This document shows, piece after piece, positions 9,470-21,142 of a stretch of 64,000 nt of DNA. The position numbers and the translations under genes are program-made. Position 1 is the stretch's first letter; each line of letters opens with the position of its first letter. The notes under the pieces were generated by a model that worked only from the letters and a program-made list of their open reading frames with translations, searched no databases and was not told the DNA's origin. The stretch comes from Bordetella parapertussis (GTDB taxonomy: Bacteria > Pseudomonadota > Gammaproteobacteria > Burkholderiales > Burkholderiaceae_B): the NCBI GenBank assembly GCA_945895265.1, contig CAMDEF010000014.1:10398-74397 (forward strand), read 5' to 3'.

Positions 9470-10366
9470 ATGGATGCCTCGCGCGAAGCCTTGCAAAACG
9501 TACGCGACTTAATCCGCTACGGTGTCTCGCGCTTTAATCAGTCCAAGTTGTCGTTTGGCCATGGCTCAGACAACGCTTGGGATGAGGCTGTCTACTTGGT
9601 ACTCAGCGCCCTGCATCTGCCGCCCGATCAGCTCGAGCCGTTTATGGACGCGCGGGTGTTACCCGAAGAGCGGCAAAAAGCATTGCAATATATCGATGCC
9701 CGTTGTGACAAACGGGTGCCGGCGCCCTACCTCACCCACGAGGCCTGGCTGCAGGGTTATGCGTTTTATGTCGATGAACGAGTGATCGTGCCACGCTCAC
9801 CGATTGCAGAATTGCTCATGACGCAACTCAGCCCTTGGGTACTTGACCCCTATGAGGTCACAAGTATCCTAGACGTGTGCACGGGTTCGGGGTGTCTGGC
9901 CATTATTGCCGCACACCAGTTTTCAGAGGCCTTTGTTGACGCCACAGACATTTCAGCGCAAGCCCTTGAGGTTGCGCAGCGCAATGTCGCCGAGCACGGC
10001 CTCACCGACCGCTTAACGCTGCATCACGGCAGTTTGTTTGATCCTCTGCCGGTATCCGCTCGTTATGACCTGATTATTTGTAACCCCCCGTACGTCAATA
10101 GCCAATCCATGCGTGCTCTACCCCCCGAGTATCAGCACGAACCCTCACTGGCCTTAGCTGGCGGCGAAGACGGCATGGATTTAGTGCGCACCATTCTCGA
10201 GCAAGCGCCCGCTCATTTAAACGACCAAGGTATTCTTGTGCTTGAAATTGGCCACGAACGCGCGCATTTTGAAGCCGCATTTCCTGAATTTGAGCCTGTG
10301 TGGCTCGACACGGCGCAAGCCTCAGGCCAGATCTTACTACTGACACGCGAGCAATTTTCGTCGTGA
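9470..10366 (+). CDS. prmB: 50S ribosomal protein L3 N5-glutamine methyltransferase
   Basis: SAM-dependent methyltransferase that modifies a glutamine of ribosomal protein L3. With the ATG at 9470 it has 298 residues. It carries the SAM motif LDVCTGSGCLAI and the amide-methylating motif NPPY (Asn205). The N-terminal helices (MDASREALQNVRDLIRYGVSRF) fit PrmB better than PrmC. An in-frame ATG at 9413 would overlap dapD and add unrelated residues, so it was not used. The stop overlaps the GTG start of the ABC-F gene by 4 bases (GTGA). Confidence 0.93.
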   Translation: MDASREALQNVRDLIRYGVSRFNQSKLSFGHGSDNAWDEAVYLVLSALHLPPDQLEPFMDARVLPEERQKALQYIDARCDKRVPAPYLTHEAWLQGYAFYVDERVIVPRSPIAELLMTQLSPWVLDPYEVTSILDVCTGSGCLAIIAAHQFSEAFVDATDISAQALEVAQRNVAEHGLTDRLTLHHGSLFDPLPVSARYDLIICNPPYVNSQSMRALPPEYQHEPSLALAGGEDGMDLVRTILEQAPAHLNDQGILVLEIGHERAHFEAAFPEFEPVWLDTAQASGQILLLTREQFSS

Positions 10367-12399
10367 TTCGTGCAACTGGCTTGACCGTTCGACGCGGCGC
10401 AAAAGTACTGGTAGATCAAACTGATTTTGTTGTTCACCCAGGTGAGCGTGTTGGCTTTGTCGGTAAAAACGGGGCGGGTAAATCGACCTTATTTGCCTTA
10501 ATCCAACACGAAATCGACGCCGATGCAGGTCGGCTTGATTTTCCGACGGGCTGGCGCATTGCCAGCGTCAGGCAAGAGATCGCCGATAGCGCTGACGCCG
10601 CGCGCGAGTTCGTGATTGACGGCGATGTGCACCTACGCCAACTACAAGCCCAACGCGCGCTGATTGACGACACCGCACACACCAGCGACGCGCATGCCCA
10701 AGAACAAGGTTCTCGCATCGCAGAACTCGAAGCCGAATTGATCGAGGCAGATGCCTGGACCGCGGTTTCGCGCGCCGAGCAACTCTTGGCGGGCCTAGGC
10801 TTTACACCAGAGCAGTGGTCTGAGCCCGTCGATAGCTTTTCAGGCGGCTGGCGCATGCGCCTGGCCCTGGCGCGCGCGCTGATGGCACCCTCAGATCTGT
10901 TGTTACTTGACGAACCCACCAACCACCTTGACCTTGACGCCATGCTTTGGCTCGAGAAGTGGCTAAGTGCCTATCAAGGCACCGTGCTGCTGATCTCGCA
11001 CGACACTGAATTTTTAGATGCCGTCGCGCAAACAATTTTGCACTTTGATCAAGGCAAGCTAATTCGCTATAAAGGTGGCTACGAAGATTTTGTCACGCAG
11101 CGGGCAGAACGTCTGCGGCAAACCAAAATCGCCTTTGATAAACAAACCCGTGAGTCGGCTCGCCTGCAAGGCTTTATTGATCGTTTCAAAGCGAAAGCCT
11201 CAAAAGCCAAACAGGCACAAAGTCGCGTCAAGGCTTTGGCGCGCATGGATTTAATGGCACCAATCCGCGCCGAATCTGGCATTGAAATTCGCATCCCTAC
11301 ACCGAAAAGCATGCCCGACCCGTTGTTGGTGCTTGATGATATGCATGCGGGTTACACCACCGATAACGGCAAACAAGTCGCCATCTTGCGCAACGTTAAG
11401 CTGATGGTGCGCGGCGGCGATCGCATCGGTATTTTAGGCGTCAATGGCGCGGGCAAAAGCACCCTAGTCAAAACACTGGCCGGCGAACTTGAGGTGCAAG
11501 GCGGCACGCGTTTAGCGTCGCGTGGGCTTGAAGTCGGCTATTTTGCGCAACACCAGCTTGATATGCTGGATTTAGCTAGCAGCCCTTTGCAACACCTGAT
11601 GCGTGTTGCGCCCGGTACACGCGAACAAGAACTACGCAATTATCTTGGCGGCTTTGGCTTCGGTGGCGATCGCGTCACCGACACAGTCGAGCCCATGTCG
11701 GGTGGCGAAAAAGCACGCTTAGCCCTGTCGCTAATCGTCTGGCAAAAGCCAAACCTGCTGCTGCTCGATGAGCCCAGCAACCACTTAGATGTTGAAACCC
11801 GCGAAGCTCTCACGACTGCCCTAGCCGAGTTCGGCGGCAGCATGCTCTTGGTGTCACATGACAGGCATCTGTTGCGCACGACTGTAGATAGCTTTTGGAT
11901 TGTGGCAGATGGCGGCGTGCAAGAGTTTGATGGCGACCTTGAAGATTATCGCGACTGGCTTGCGCAGCACCAAGCGCGCGCTCGAAAGCAAGAGGCTGCA
12001 GCACGCACGGCGGGTCGTGCCGCTGACAAAATGACAGCCGCAGAGCAAGCCGCTTTAGCCGCGCAGGTTGCGGCACAGGTAGCCGCAGCGACGAAGGCAG
12101 CGCCCTCAACACAAGAGCGAAAGCTCAACAAACGCGAAAGTGCCGAACAACGGCAGCAAGCAGCACAACTGCGTAAACCACTCGAGCAGCAAATCAACAA
12201 ACTTGAGAAAGAACTTGATCAGGTGCAGACCAAACTGAAAAGTCTTGACACCTTGATTGCTGACTCGGATTTATACAGCGAGGCCCGTAAAGAAGAATGC
12301 GTGCGAGTATTGGCCGAACACGGTGAACTCACTAAGCGCGCGGTGAGCCTTGAAACCGCTTGGCTTGAACTACAAACGCAGCTCGAAGCTTTCGCATGA
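10363..12399 (+). CDS. ABC-F family ATP-binding protein, YheS type
   Basis: Cytosolic protein with two ABC ATPase domains and no membrane segment; ABC-F proteins act on ribosomes. It has 678 residues from a GTG start inside the prmB stop (GTGA overlap). The first nucleotide-binding domain has GKNGAGKST at about 34-42, signature FSGGWRMRL and LLLLDEPTNHLD. The second has GVNGAGKST near 360, signature MSGGEKARL and LLLLDEPSNHLD. The linker between them is long and charged. A C-terminal extension after about residue 540 is Ala/Gln/Lys-rich and predicted coiled-coil. The N-terminus (IRATGLTVRRGAKVL) resembles YheS more than EttA or Uup. No role for the gene is shown by its neighbours. Confidence 0.88.
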   Translation: MIRATGLTVRRGAKVLVDQTDFVVHPGERVGFVGKNGAGKSTLFALIQHEIDADAGRLDFPTGWRIASVRQEIADSADAAREFVIDGDVHLRQLQAQRALIDDTAHTSDAHAQEQGSRIAELEAELIEADAWTAVSRAEQLLAGLGFTPEQWSEPVDSFSGGWRMRLALARALMAPSDLLLLDEPTNHLDLDAMLWLEKWLSAYQGTVLLISHDTEFLDAVAQTILHFDQGKLIRYKGGYEDFVTQRAERLRQTKIAFDKQTRESARLQGFIDRFKAKASKAKQAQSRVKALARMDLMAPIRAESGIEIRIPTPKSMPDPLLVLDDMHAGYTTDNGKQVAILRNVKLMVRGGDRIGILGVNGAGKSTLVKTLAGELEVQGGTRLASRGLEVGYFAQHQLDMLDLASSPLQHLMRVAPGTREQELRNYLGGFGFGGDRVTDTVEPMSGGEKARLALSLIVWQKPNLLLLDEPSNHLDVETREALTTALAEFGGSMLLVSHDRHLLRTTVDSFWIVADGGVQEFDGDLEDYRDWLAQHQARARKQEAAARTAGRAADKMTAAEQAALAAQVAAQVAAATKAAPSTQERKLNKRESAEQRQQAAQLRKPLEQQINKLEKELDQVQTKLKSLDTLIADSDLYSEARKEECVRVLAEHGELTKRAVSLETAWLELQTQLEAFA

Positions 12400-12584
12400 A
12401 CGGGTCAGGCGAAAGGTGACGAGGCAGTCGGCAATAAATCAATGTTAACAATGTTATAAACGGGTAACTTTGCATTAGTCACGCGAAACACATTTGCTTT
12501 AGCAGCGCAGTCACTAACTTAGTCGCGTCTTTACCTCACCGACAGGCGTGGCGAAGCCCAATCCCCAACGTCGCTGAGAAATCA

Positions 12585-13483
12585 ATGTTAAACAAACTCG
12601 GTCCGATATTCGCAACGGCCATATTCAGGTGTTTTGCCTACCTACCTTTGACTTTGCTTCAAGTCCTAGGCTGGGGAGCAGGTTGGTTAGTCTGGGTATT
12701 ACCAAGCCGTTACAAGCGGCGTTCAGCTGAAAACTTAGCAATCGCAATGCCCGAGGCCTCAACGAAAGTATTGCGCGCGTCCCTCATTAGCGCTGGGCAA
12801 GTTTTCCTAGAAATGCCTTATTGGCATATGCGTCGGGATGAGGCTAAATTAGCTAAACATGTGCAATGCGATGGCTGGGATGAGTTTCAAGCCGCGCTTG
12901 CGCGAGGCAAGGGCCTAATACTGCTAGGCCCTCACTCAGGAAGCTTCGAACTACTCGGGGCCATCTACACCAGCAGATTTCCAGCGACTGTGCTGACCCG
13001 TCTGCCGAAACAACCATGGTTGCATGACTGGATTATCAAAACCAGAACCAGAAAAAACCTCACCATGGCGCCGTCTAATCAATCAGGTCTGAGAACCTTG
13101 CTGAAAGCGCTGAAACGAGGCGAGACGGTCGGCATCCTGCCGGATCAGGTGCCGTTGATGGGTGAAGGCGTTTGGGCTCCCTTATTTGGCAAGCCAGCGT
13201 ACACCACCAAACTTGTGCAAAGATTGCAAAGCACCACGGGCGCGCCGATCTTTGTCGTAGCAGCGCAACGCAATGGCATCGGCAAGGGTTTTACAATCAG
13301 ATACAAAGAAATCAAAGAACCCTTATCAGACGACATTGACCTGGCGGCCGCACAAATGAATCGGGCACTAGAAGACATGATCGTTTTGATGCCAGAGCAG
13401 TACCTATGGGGCTATAACCGCTACCGTATCCCTCGGGGTAAGCCCAGCACAAAAGAGAGTACGTCGACAGGCAACAGGCCAGA

Positions 13484-13487
<4 letters not shown>
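12585..13487 (+). CDS. Lysophospholipid/lipid A acyltransferase, LpxL (HtrB) family
   Basis: Inner-membrane enzyme of the family that adds secondary acyl chains to Kdo2-lipid IVA; 300 residues. One N-terminal hydrophobic segment (about 10-40) is followed by the cytoplasmic catalytic domain with the HX4E motif His117...Glu122 (PHSGSFE) and the conserved GILPDQVP. It could be LpxL, LpxM or a close paralogue; the acyl chain cannot be told from sequence. The stop overlaps the convergent uvrD stop by three bases (CTAG). A 185-base gap upstream holds no recognisable gene. Confidence 0.85.
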
Positions 13488-15804
<2,317 letters not shown>

Positions 15805-15808
<4 letters not shown>

Positions 15809-17016
15809 GCCGCATAGCGGCGTAGGCGTAAGGCAAACTCTTCAAGGCTAGCGATACCACTTTGCTGAGCGCGCTGGCACCAGTTTTGCAAGTCGTGCAA
15901 CAGTTGCTCGCTTGAGGCCGTCGAACTATCCCAGAGCTTGGCCAGCTCGTGACGCATCTGCACCAGTGTTGCCAGCGAAGCAGTCTGTGACAGGGCCTGA
16001 TCAATGCGCGCACGCTCGACTGCAGGCAAGGTCTCGTCGCCGCGTCCAAGCCAATGTGTGGCCGCCGCAAGTGCCTCAGTGCGACTGGTGTCGTGATTGC
16101 TCGCCGTTGAAGTTTTCAAGCGCGTAAGCTCTGCACGACAAGCGGTCTTCATGATGCTTGTGTAGCGCTCAAGAATCTCAAACCGATGGGCAATCACGCC
16201 CTGCAACGTGCGTGCATCTACCCCGGTTTTGCCCGTCGCTTCAAGCTTCAAACGAGGTGCGACTTTTTTGACCTTGGCCAGGCCGACAGCTTGTAAGCCC
16301 AAGATATATAACCAACCGATATCGAGTTCGTACCACTTGCTTGAGAACTTAGCTGACGTACCAAAGGCGTGGTGATTATTATGAAGCTCTTCGCCGCCAA
16401 TCAAAATACCGATCGGAAACACGTTGGTGCTAGTATCTGGCGAAGCAAAATTACGATAGCCGAAGTAATGACCTACACCATTGACCACGCCAGCGGCCCA
16501 AAACGGGATCCACGCCATTTGGATGGCCCATACGGTCAGCCCAAGCGCGCCAAAGAGGGCCACATCAATGACCAGCATGATCAAAATGCCGCGGGCACTG
16601 TAACGTGTGTAAATGTGTTTTTCAACCCAATCATCGGGTGTGCCGTGACCAAACTTAGACAGGGTCTCTGCATTTTTTGATTCGTGCCGATAAAGCTCTG
16701 CACCGCTAAATAAAACCTTATTAATGCCGTACATCATGGGTGAGTGGGGGTCACCTTCTCGTTCGCAGCGCGCGTGGTGTTTACGGTGAATCGACACCCA
16801 TTCTTTTGTCACCATGCCAGTGGTCAGCCACAACCAGAAGCGGAAAAAGTGCATCACAATCGGATGCAGATCAAGGCCACGGTGAGCCTGGCTACGATGT
16901 AAAAAGATCGTAACGGCCGCGATCGTGACGTGGGTCAGGCCCAAAGTGATCAGCGCAACCTGCCACCACGACGCCTGCAACAAACCGCCCGCGGCAAAAG
17001 AAATAATTTCGTTCAT
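15805..17016 (-). CDS. Membrane acyl-lipid/acyl-CoA fatty acid desaturase
   Basis: Di-iron integral membrane desaturase that introduces a double bond into acyl chains; 403 residues. All three His boxes are present: HRSQAHRG (His40, His45), HRKHH (His77, His80, His81) and HNNHH (His212, His215, His216). Hydrophobic helices lie between them (about 15-40, 50-70, 145-185). The roughly 130 residues after the third box are soluble and helical, as in bacterial DesA/DesB-type enzymes, with no recognised domain. Regiospecificity is probably delta-9 but cannot be read from sequence. Its stop overlaps the uvrD start by 4 bases. Confidence 0.9.
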
Positions 17017-17118
17017 AAATATATTGACCGCCTAAGACAAAATAATCAGGCGTATTTTAGCCTAACCCACCTATTTGATACGAGCCTTACCGCAAGGTTT
17101 TTGCGTCAAATCAAGCCA

Positions 17119-19470
17119 CTAAGCCTTTTTGACCCGTCCTGCCGCCTGACTGGCACGTGGTTTTTTAACCGGCTCGTCGGTCTTAGAATCTTCAACCTCT
17201 GCCTCATCCCGATGTGCGGGGTTTAAAGCGTCTTTGGCAAGAAACGCAGCAAACGCGTCAATTGCCGATTCCGGTGCTGGTGCAGTGGTCGAAGCCGCAG
17301 TCGAAGATTCAGGTGCGATGGCAGCCTCAGGCGCGACGGCCGCCTCAGGTGCAACGGCAGCCGCAGTCGCGACTGTAGTTGGCAACGCTGCCAAGCCTTT
17401 GCCGTCACCCCTCTTAGCCCTGACAGCCTTCACTTTTGTCTCGCTCGGCTTCACTGTGTCCGATGAGTCCGGTGATTCGACTAATTTCGCCGATTCGACT
17501 GATTCGACTGATTTCAGTGATTTGACTGCTTTCACAGATTTGACTGACTTAATTGAATCTACTGCATCTGCTGAAGCCACTTTGTCTGCTGGCTCGCCTG
17601 GATCAGCCTGTTTGCGCGGCTTGGCCTTGACTACCTTTTTGGGCGACTGAGCGATCTCAGAACCCTCTGCAGTCTCGGTCGAGTCTGCTTCCAATGCCAC
17701 TTGAGCCTCAGTCGCTCCCTTCGCCTTAGTCGCTCGCTTAGCCTTGGTCGCTCCCTTAGCCTCAGTCGCTACCTTGCCCTCGGCTGCTACCTGGCCCGTG
17801 GTGGCGACTTTCACCTCAATCGCGGCGACGTCGACCTCGGGTGATACCGCGCCACCAGCTTTGCGGCGCTCAAACACGGCAGCAAAAAAACCGTCGGTGC
17901 CATGCACATCCGGCCTGAGATTTAAATAAGGCCCTTCAAGTTGCAACGACGTGCGTGCCGCTAGCAGCTGCGACGCGTCGATGAGTTCAAAATCTGGGTG
18001 TTCTGCCAAAAACCGCTCTGCTTGAGCCTGATTTTCTTCGATCAAGACGCTGCAGGTGGCATAGACCAAGCGCCCGCCCGGGGCCACACAACGCGAAGCA
18101 CTGGCCAAAATACGGGCCTGTAAAGCCGTCAGTTCTTGCAAGCTTTGCACCGACTGGCGCCACTTTAGATCAGGATTACGTCGCAGAGTGCCCACACCAC
18201 TGCACGGCGCATCAACCAAAACCCGCTGCGCCTTACCCGCCAAGCGTCGCACCCGCGTATCGTTTTCGTGCTCTAGCACCACCGGCACAATATTTGATAA
18301 GCCACTACGGGCAAACCGCGGCTTGGCCTTGGCCAACCGTGTCGCCGAAACATCTAACGCATAGAGGCGGCCGGTCGAGCGCATCAGCGCACCCAGAAGC
18401 AAAGTTTTACCCCCAGCGCCAGCGCAAAAGTCGATCACCATCTCGCCGCGCTTAGGCCCCACCAATAAGGCGAGCAACTGACTCCCTTCGTCTTGCACCT
18501 CAATTAAGCCATGCTCGAACTGATGCCACTTGTTCATGGTGGGGCGACCCGTCAAACGAATCCCCCAGGGCGAGTAAGGCGTGGCCACAGGCGCATGTCG
18601 CACGGCATTGCCGCGCGCCAGATCAGCCAGCATATCGTCGCGCTCAGCCTTCATGGGGTTGACTCGAATATCTAACGCAGCGGGTTGATTCAAGGCTTGC
18701 GCCAGTTGTTCAAGGTTGGGCATGTGCTGCAAACGTTCAAACAACCAATCCGGCAAACTCGTGCGCACTTCAACCGCCAGCGATTGCTCATCGATTTGGG
18801 CGATGTGGTCTAACCAAGCAATCTCACCTGGATCAAGCACTTCGCGTACGCGGCCATTGTCAATCATGACAATCGCGCCTTGAATCGCTAAACGTCTAAC
18901 CGCATTGCCTACCCCACTTTCAGCCAGTTGCCGATAGCGTCGCAAATTGCGCAGCACGTCATAAACCACCTCGGCCACTTCGGCGCGGTCACGTACCCCT
19001 AGCTTCGGGTGCGCCCGGAACCAGTGCGACACCACAGAATCGGCCGCAAAGCGCCAGGTTAAGACCTCATCAAGCACTTGCCGAATCTGATCTAACCGAA
19101 TCGTCATCGGTGGTAAACGGGGCTTGACCCGACCGGTGTAGGTTGACTGCTGCGGTTCACCACGTGCACCTGCAGGCCGTTCACTCGCATAGCTGCCGCC
19201 TGGGCGCGGTGCACCTGAGCGCGACGCAAAGGGTGTGGCGTTCATTAACCGTTCGGTTGCCGACCCTTTGCGCGGAAGAGCCGTCCCTGAAGCACGAGCC
19301 GCCTCACGAGCCGCCTCTTTTGTGCCTACACGCGAGGCACCGACAGCGCCACCGGCGTCACGTTTGCCTCGGCTGTCCTGACCTGTAGCACGAGTCTGCG
19401 CAAACGACTGAATCGACCGTTTTGCACCACCTGCAGGGGTACGAGGGCCTGCTTTTTTAGAATCAATCAT
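17119..19470 (-). CDS. RsmB/NOP2-type rRNA (cytosine-C5) methyltransferase with long disordered ends
   Basis: SAM-dependent RNA cytosine methyltransferase, 783 residues against about 430 for E. coli RsmB. The core spans about 121-536: a NusB-like RNA-binding region, the SAM loop DFCAGAGGKT (347-356), catalytic and release cysteines Cys423 (DAPCSGVG) and Cys473 (ATCSVL). The first 120 residues are Gly/Ala/Arg-rich, and the last 246 (17122-17859) are low-complexity repeats of Lys/Ala/Thr, Ser-Val-Lys/Glu and Val-Ala-Pro-Glu-Ala units. Both ends look disordered. The start overlaps the purN stop (ATGA). RsmB itself is the best guess, but YebU/RsmF is not formally excluded. Confidence 0.87.
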   Translation of the reverse strand: MIDSKKAGPRTPAGGAKRSIQSFAQTRATGQDSRGKRDAGGAVGASRVGTKEAAREAARASGTALPRKGSATERLMNATPFASRSGAPRPGGSYASERPAGARGEPQQSTYTGRVKPRLPPMTIRLDQIRQVLDEVLTWRFAADSVVSHWFRAHPKLGVRDRAEVAEVVYDVLRNLRRYRQLAESGVGNAVRRLAIQGAIVMIDNGRVREVLDPGEIAWLDHIAQIDEQSLAVEVRTSLPDWLFERLQHMPNLEQLAQALNQPAALDIRVNPMKAERDDMLADLARGNAVRHAPVATPYSPWGIRLTGRPTMNKWHQFEHGLIEVQDEGSQLLALLVGPKRGEMVIDFCAGAGGKTLLLGALMRSTGRLYALDVSATRLAKAKPRFARSGLSNIVPVVLEHENDTRVRRLAGKAQRVLVDAPCSGVGTLRRNPDLKWRQSVQSLQELTALQARILASASRCVAPGGRLVYATCSVLIEENQAQAERFLAEHPDFELIDASQLLAARTSLQLEGPYLNLRPDVHGTDGFFAAVFERRKAGGAVSPEVDVAAIEVKVATTGQVAAEGKVATEAKGATKAKRATKAKGATEAQVALEADSTETAEGSEIAQSPKKVVKAKPRKQADPGEPADKVASADAVDSIKSVKSVKAVKSLKSVESVESAKLVESPDSSDTVKPSETKVKAVRAKRGDGKGLAALPTTVATAAAVAPEAAVAPEAAIAPESSTAASTTAPAPESAIDAFAAFLAKDALNPAHRDEAEVEDSKTDEPVKKPRASQAAGRVKKA
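17320..17362. repeat. Short in-frame tandem repeat, Val-Ala-Pro-Glu-Ala units
   Basis: Units of about 18-21 bases containing GCCTCAGG(C/T)GC recur here and encode VAPEAA-type repeats in the tail of the rsmB-like gene. The copies are imperfect. Confidence 0.6.
17476..17562. repeat. In-frame tandem repeat, Ser-Val-Lys/Glu units
   Basis: Imperfect repeats of about 9 bases (GATTCGACT / GATTTGACT variants) encode SVK, AVK and SVE units of the rsmB-like tail. Different codons are used for the same residues, so the array is not freshly duplicated. Confidence 0.65.
17710..17785. repeat. In-frame tandem repeat, Ala-Thr-Lys-Ala-Lys units
   Basis: Roughly 15-18 base imperfect units (TCGCTCCCTTAGCCT-like) encode the KGATKAK/KRATKAK series in the rsmB-like tail. 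It is the most regular of the three arrays in this gene. Confidence 0.65.
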
Positions 19471-20132
19471 TGCGCGAGCTCCGATACAAATAAGCGCTTA
19501 GGTACACCTTCAACCTGTACGCGTTGATCAGGCATGATTTTGACAAGCGATTGCGCGAGCCAACTGGCAACTGCGGGATAGACACGATGCTCAACCGTAA
19601 GCACCCGTGCAGCGAGCGTGTCGGGGGTGTCATTGGCCAACACTGGCACCACCCCCTGAGCAATGATTGGCCCATGATCGAGCACCGGCGTCACAAAATG
19701 CACCGTGCAACCATGGCTTTGCACCCCCATCGCCAAGGCCTGCTCGTGCGTATGCAAACCAGGAAACGCGGGTAACAAAGAGGGATGAATATTGACCAAA
19801 CGCGACGCATAATGCTCGACAAAGGCTGGGGTCAAGATCCGCATAAACCCAGCCAACAAGACATAATCAGGCGAATAACGATCTATGGTCGCGACCAAAG
19901 CCTGATCAAACGCCTCGCGCGACTCGAAATCGGTGTGCGCGATGACTTCAGTGGCAATGCCCTGCCCCTGCGCCCACTTCACGCCGCCGGCCTGTGCTCG
20001 GTTCGATACGACCGCGACAACCTCGCCCGAGCACGCCTTTGACTGGCAGGCCTGCACGAGCGCCTGCATGTTTGACCCCTGGCCAGAGATCAAAATAACG
20101 AAGCGGCAGCGCAGAATTTCGGGTTCAGACAT
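19467..20132 (-). CDS. purN: Phosphoribosylglycinamide formyltransferase (GART 1)
   Basis: Folate-dependent enzyme that formylates GAR in purine synthesis; 221 residues, close to the usual 210-220. The N-terminal phosphate loop is LISGQGSNMQAL. The formyl-transfer region contains VNIHPSLLPAFPG (Asn and His), and the catalytic Asp lies in VLDHGPIIAQG. The last codons overlap the rsmB-like start (ATGA). It is divergent from ribF with a 38-base gap, so the promoters of both must be packed there. Confidence 0.95.
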   Translation of the reverse strand: MSEPEILRCRFVILISGQGSNMQALVQACQSKACSGEVVAVVSNRAQAGGVKWAQGQGIATEVIAHTDFESREAFDQALVATIDRYSPDYVLLAGFMRILTPAFVEHYASRLVNIHPSLLPAFPGLHTHEQALAMGVQSHGCTVHFVTPVLDHGPIIAQGVVPVLANDTPDTLAARVLTVEHRVYPAVASWLAQSLVKIMPDQRVQVEGVPKRLFVSELAQ

Positions 20133-20170
20133 GGTTTTTCACAGACAAGGTAGCCTGAAATTGTAAACTG

Positions 20171-21142
20171 TTGCTCGTGAACACCTCTTTCAGCATTTTT
20201 CGTCAGGCCTCGGCCCCCCTCTTGCGGCGACCCACCGCGCTCTCTATCGGCAATTTTGATGGGGTGCATCTCGGGCATCTGGCCATGCTCAGCCAAGTGA
20301 CTGAGGCGGCTCGCGCACGCGCGTTGGTGCCAACCGTCTTGACCTTCGCTCCGCATCCGCGTCAGTTTTTTGCCGAGAAAAATCGAAGACCTGAGCTGTC
20401 GCCGCCGCAAATCAATGGGCTGCGCGACAAACTCAGTGCGCTACGCGAGGCAAGCATCGAACAGGTGATGCTCGCACGTTTTGATCAACATTTTGCAGAA
20501 ATGTCGGCACAAGACTTTATTGAAAAGCTCTTGGCCAAAGGCCTGAATGCACGCTGGCTGATCGTGGGTGAAGACTTTCGCTTTGGCCGCCAACGTTCGG
20601 GCGATATAGCCTTACTCAAACAAATGTGCCCGCAGTACGGGCTTGAGGTTCACACGCTATCTGAGGTCAAAGATCAACAAGGCCATCGTGTTTCAAGCTC
20701 TGAGGTTCGTGCCGCACTAGCCGCAGGCGACCTGACACATGCACAAAGCCTGCTCGGGCGCCCTTACGCCATGACTGGCCATGTGGTCCATGGTAAAAAA
20801 CTTGGGCGCACTCTGAGTATGCCCACCTTGAACATGCGTGTGACCCCAAGGTGTGCGGCCCGCTCAGGCATCTATGTTGTGAGGGTTCACGGGCTAGCGC
20901 CACAGGCCTTGCCTGGGGTTGCGAGCCTGGGCGTGCGCCCAACCGTTGAAGATGATGGCCGCATCTTGCTCGAGACCCATCTTTTCGATGTCAATATTGA
21001 CGCGTACGGTAAACTCATCCGCGTTGAGCTTCTCAAACATCTTCGAGACGAAGAGAAGTTTCCTGATCTCCCAACCTTGACTGCCGCCATGCATGCCGAT
21101 GCACAGCATGCGCGGGCTTATTTTGCGCCCCATGGACTATAA
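20171..21142 (+). CDS. ribF: Bifunctional riboflavin kinase/FAD synthetase
   Basis: Makes FMN and then FAD from riboflavin; 323 residues from the TTG at 20171 (an in-frame GTG at 20177 is an alternative). The N-terminal adenylyltransferase domain has [11 protein letters not shown], the nucleotidyl-transferase HXGH-like motif. The C-terminal flavokinase domain has [11 protein letters not shown]. The 3' end overlaps ileS by 11 bases. The ribF-ileS-lspA order is a common proteobacterial arrangement. Confidence 0.94.
   Translation: MLVNTSFSIFRQASAPLLRRPTALSIGNFDGVHLGHLAMLSQVTEAARARALVPTVLTFAPHPRQFFAEKNRRPELSPPQINGLRDKLSALREASIEQVMLARFDQHFAEMSAQDFIEKLLAKGLNARWLIVGEDFRFGRQRSGDIALLKQMCPQYGLEVHTLSEVKDQQGHRVSSSEVRAALAAGDLTHAQSLLGRPYAMTGHVVHGKKLGRTLSMPTLNMRVTPRCAARSGIYVVRVHGLAPQALPGVASLGVRPTVEDDGRILLETHLFDVNIDAYGKLIRVELLKHLRDEEKFPDLPTLTAAMHADAQHARAYFAPHGL

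Noticed and set aside
17234-17650. 138-codon plus-strand open frame opposite the rsmB-like tail
   Set aside because: It is the mirror of the low-complexity repeats on the real strand and has no family features.
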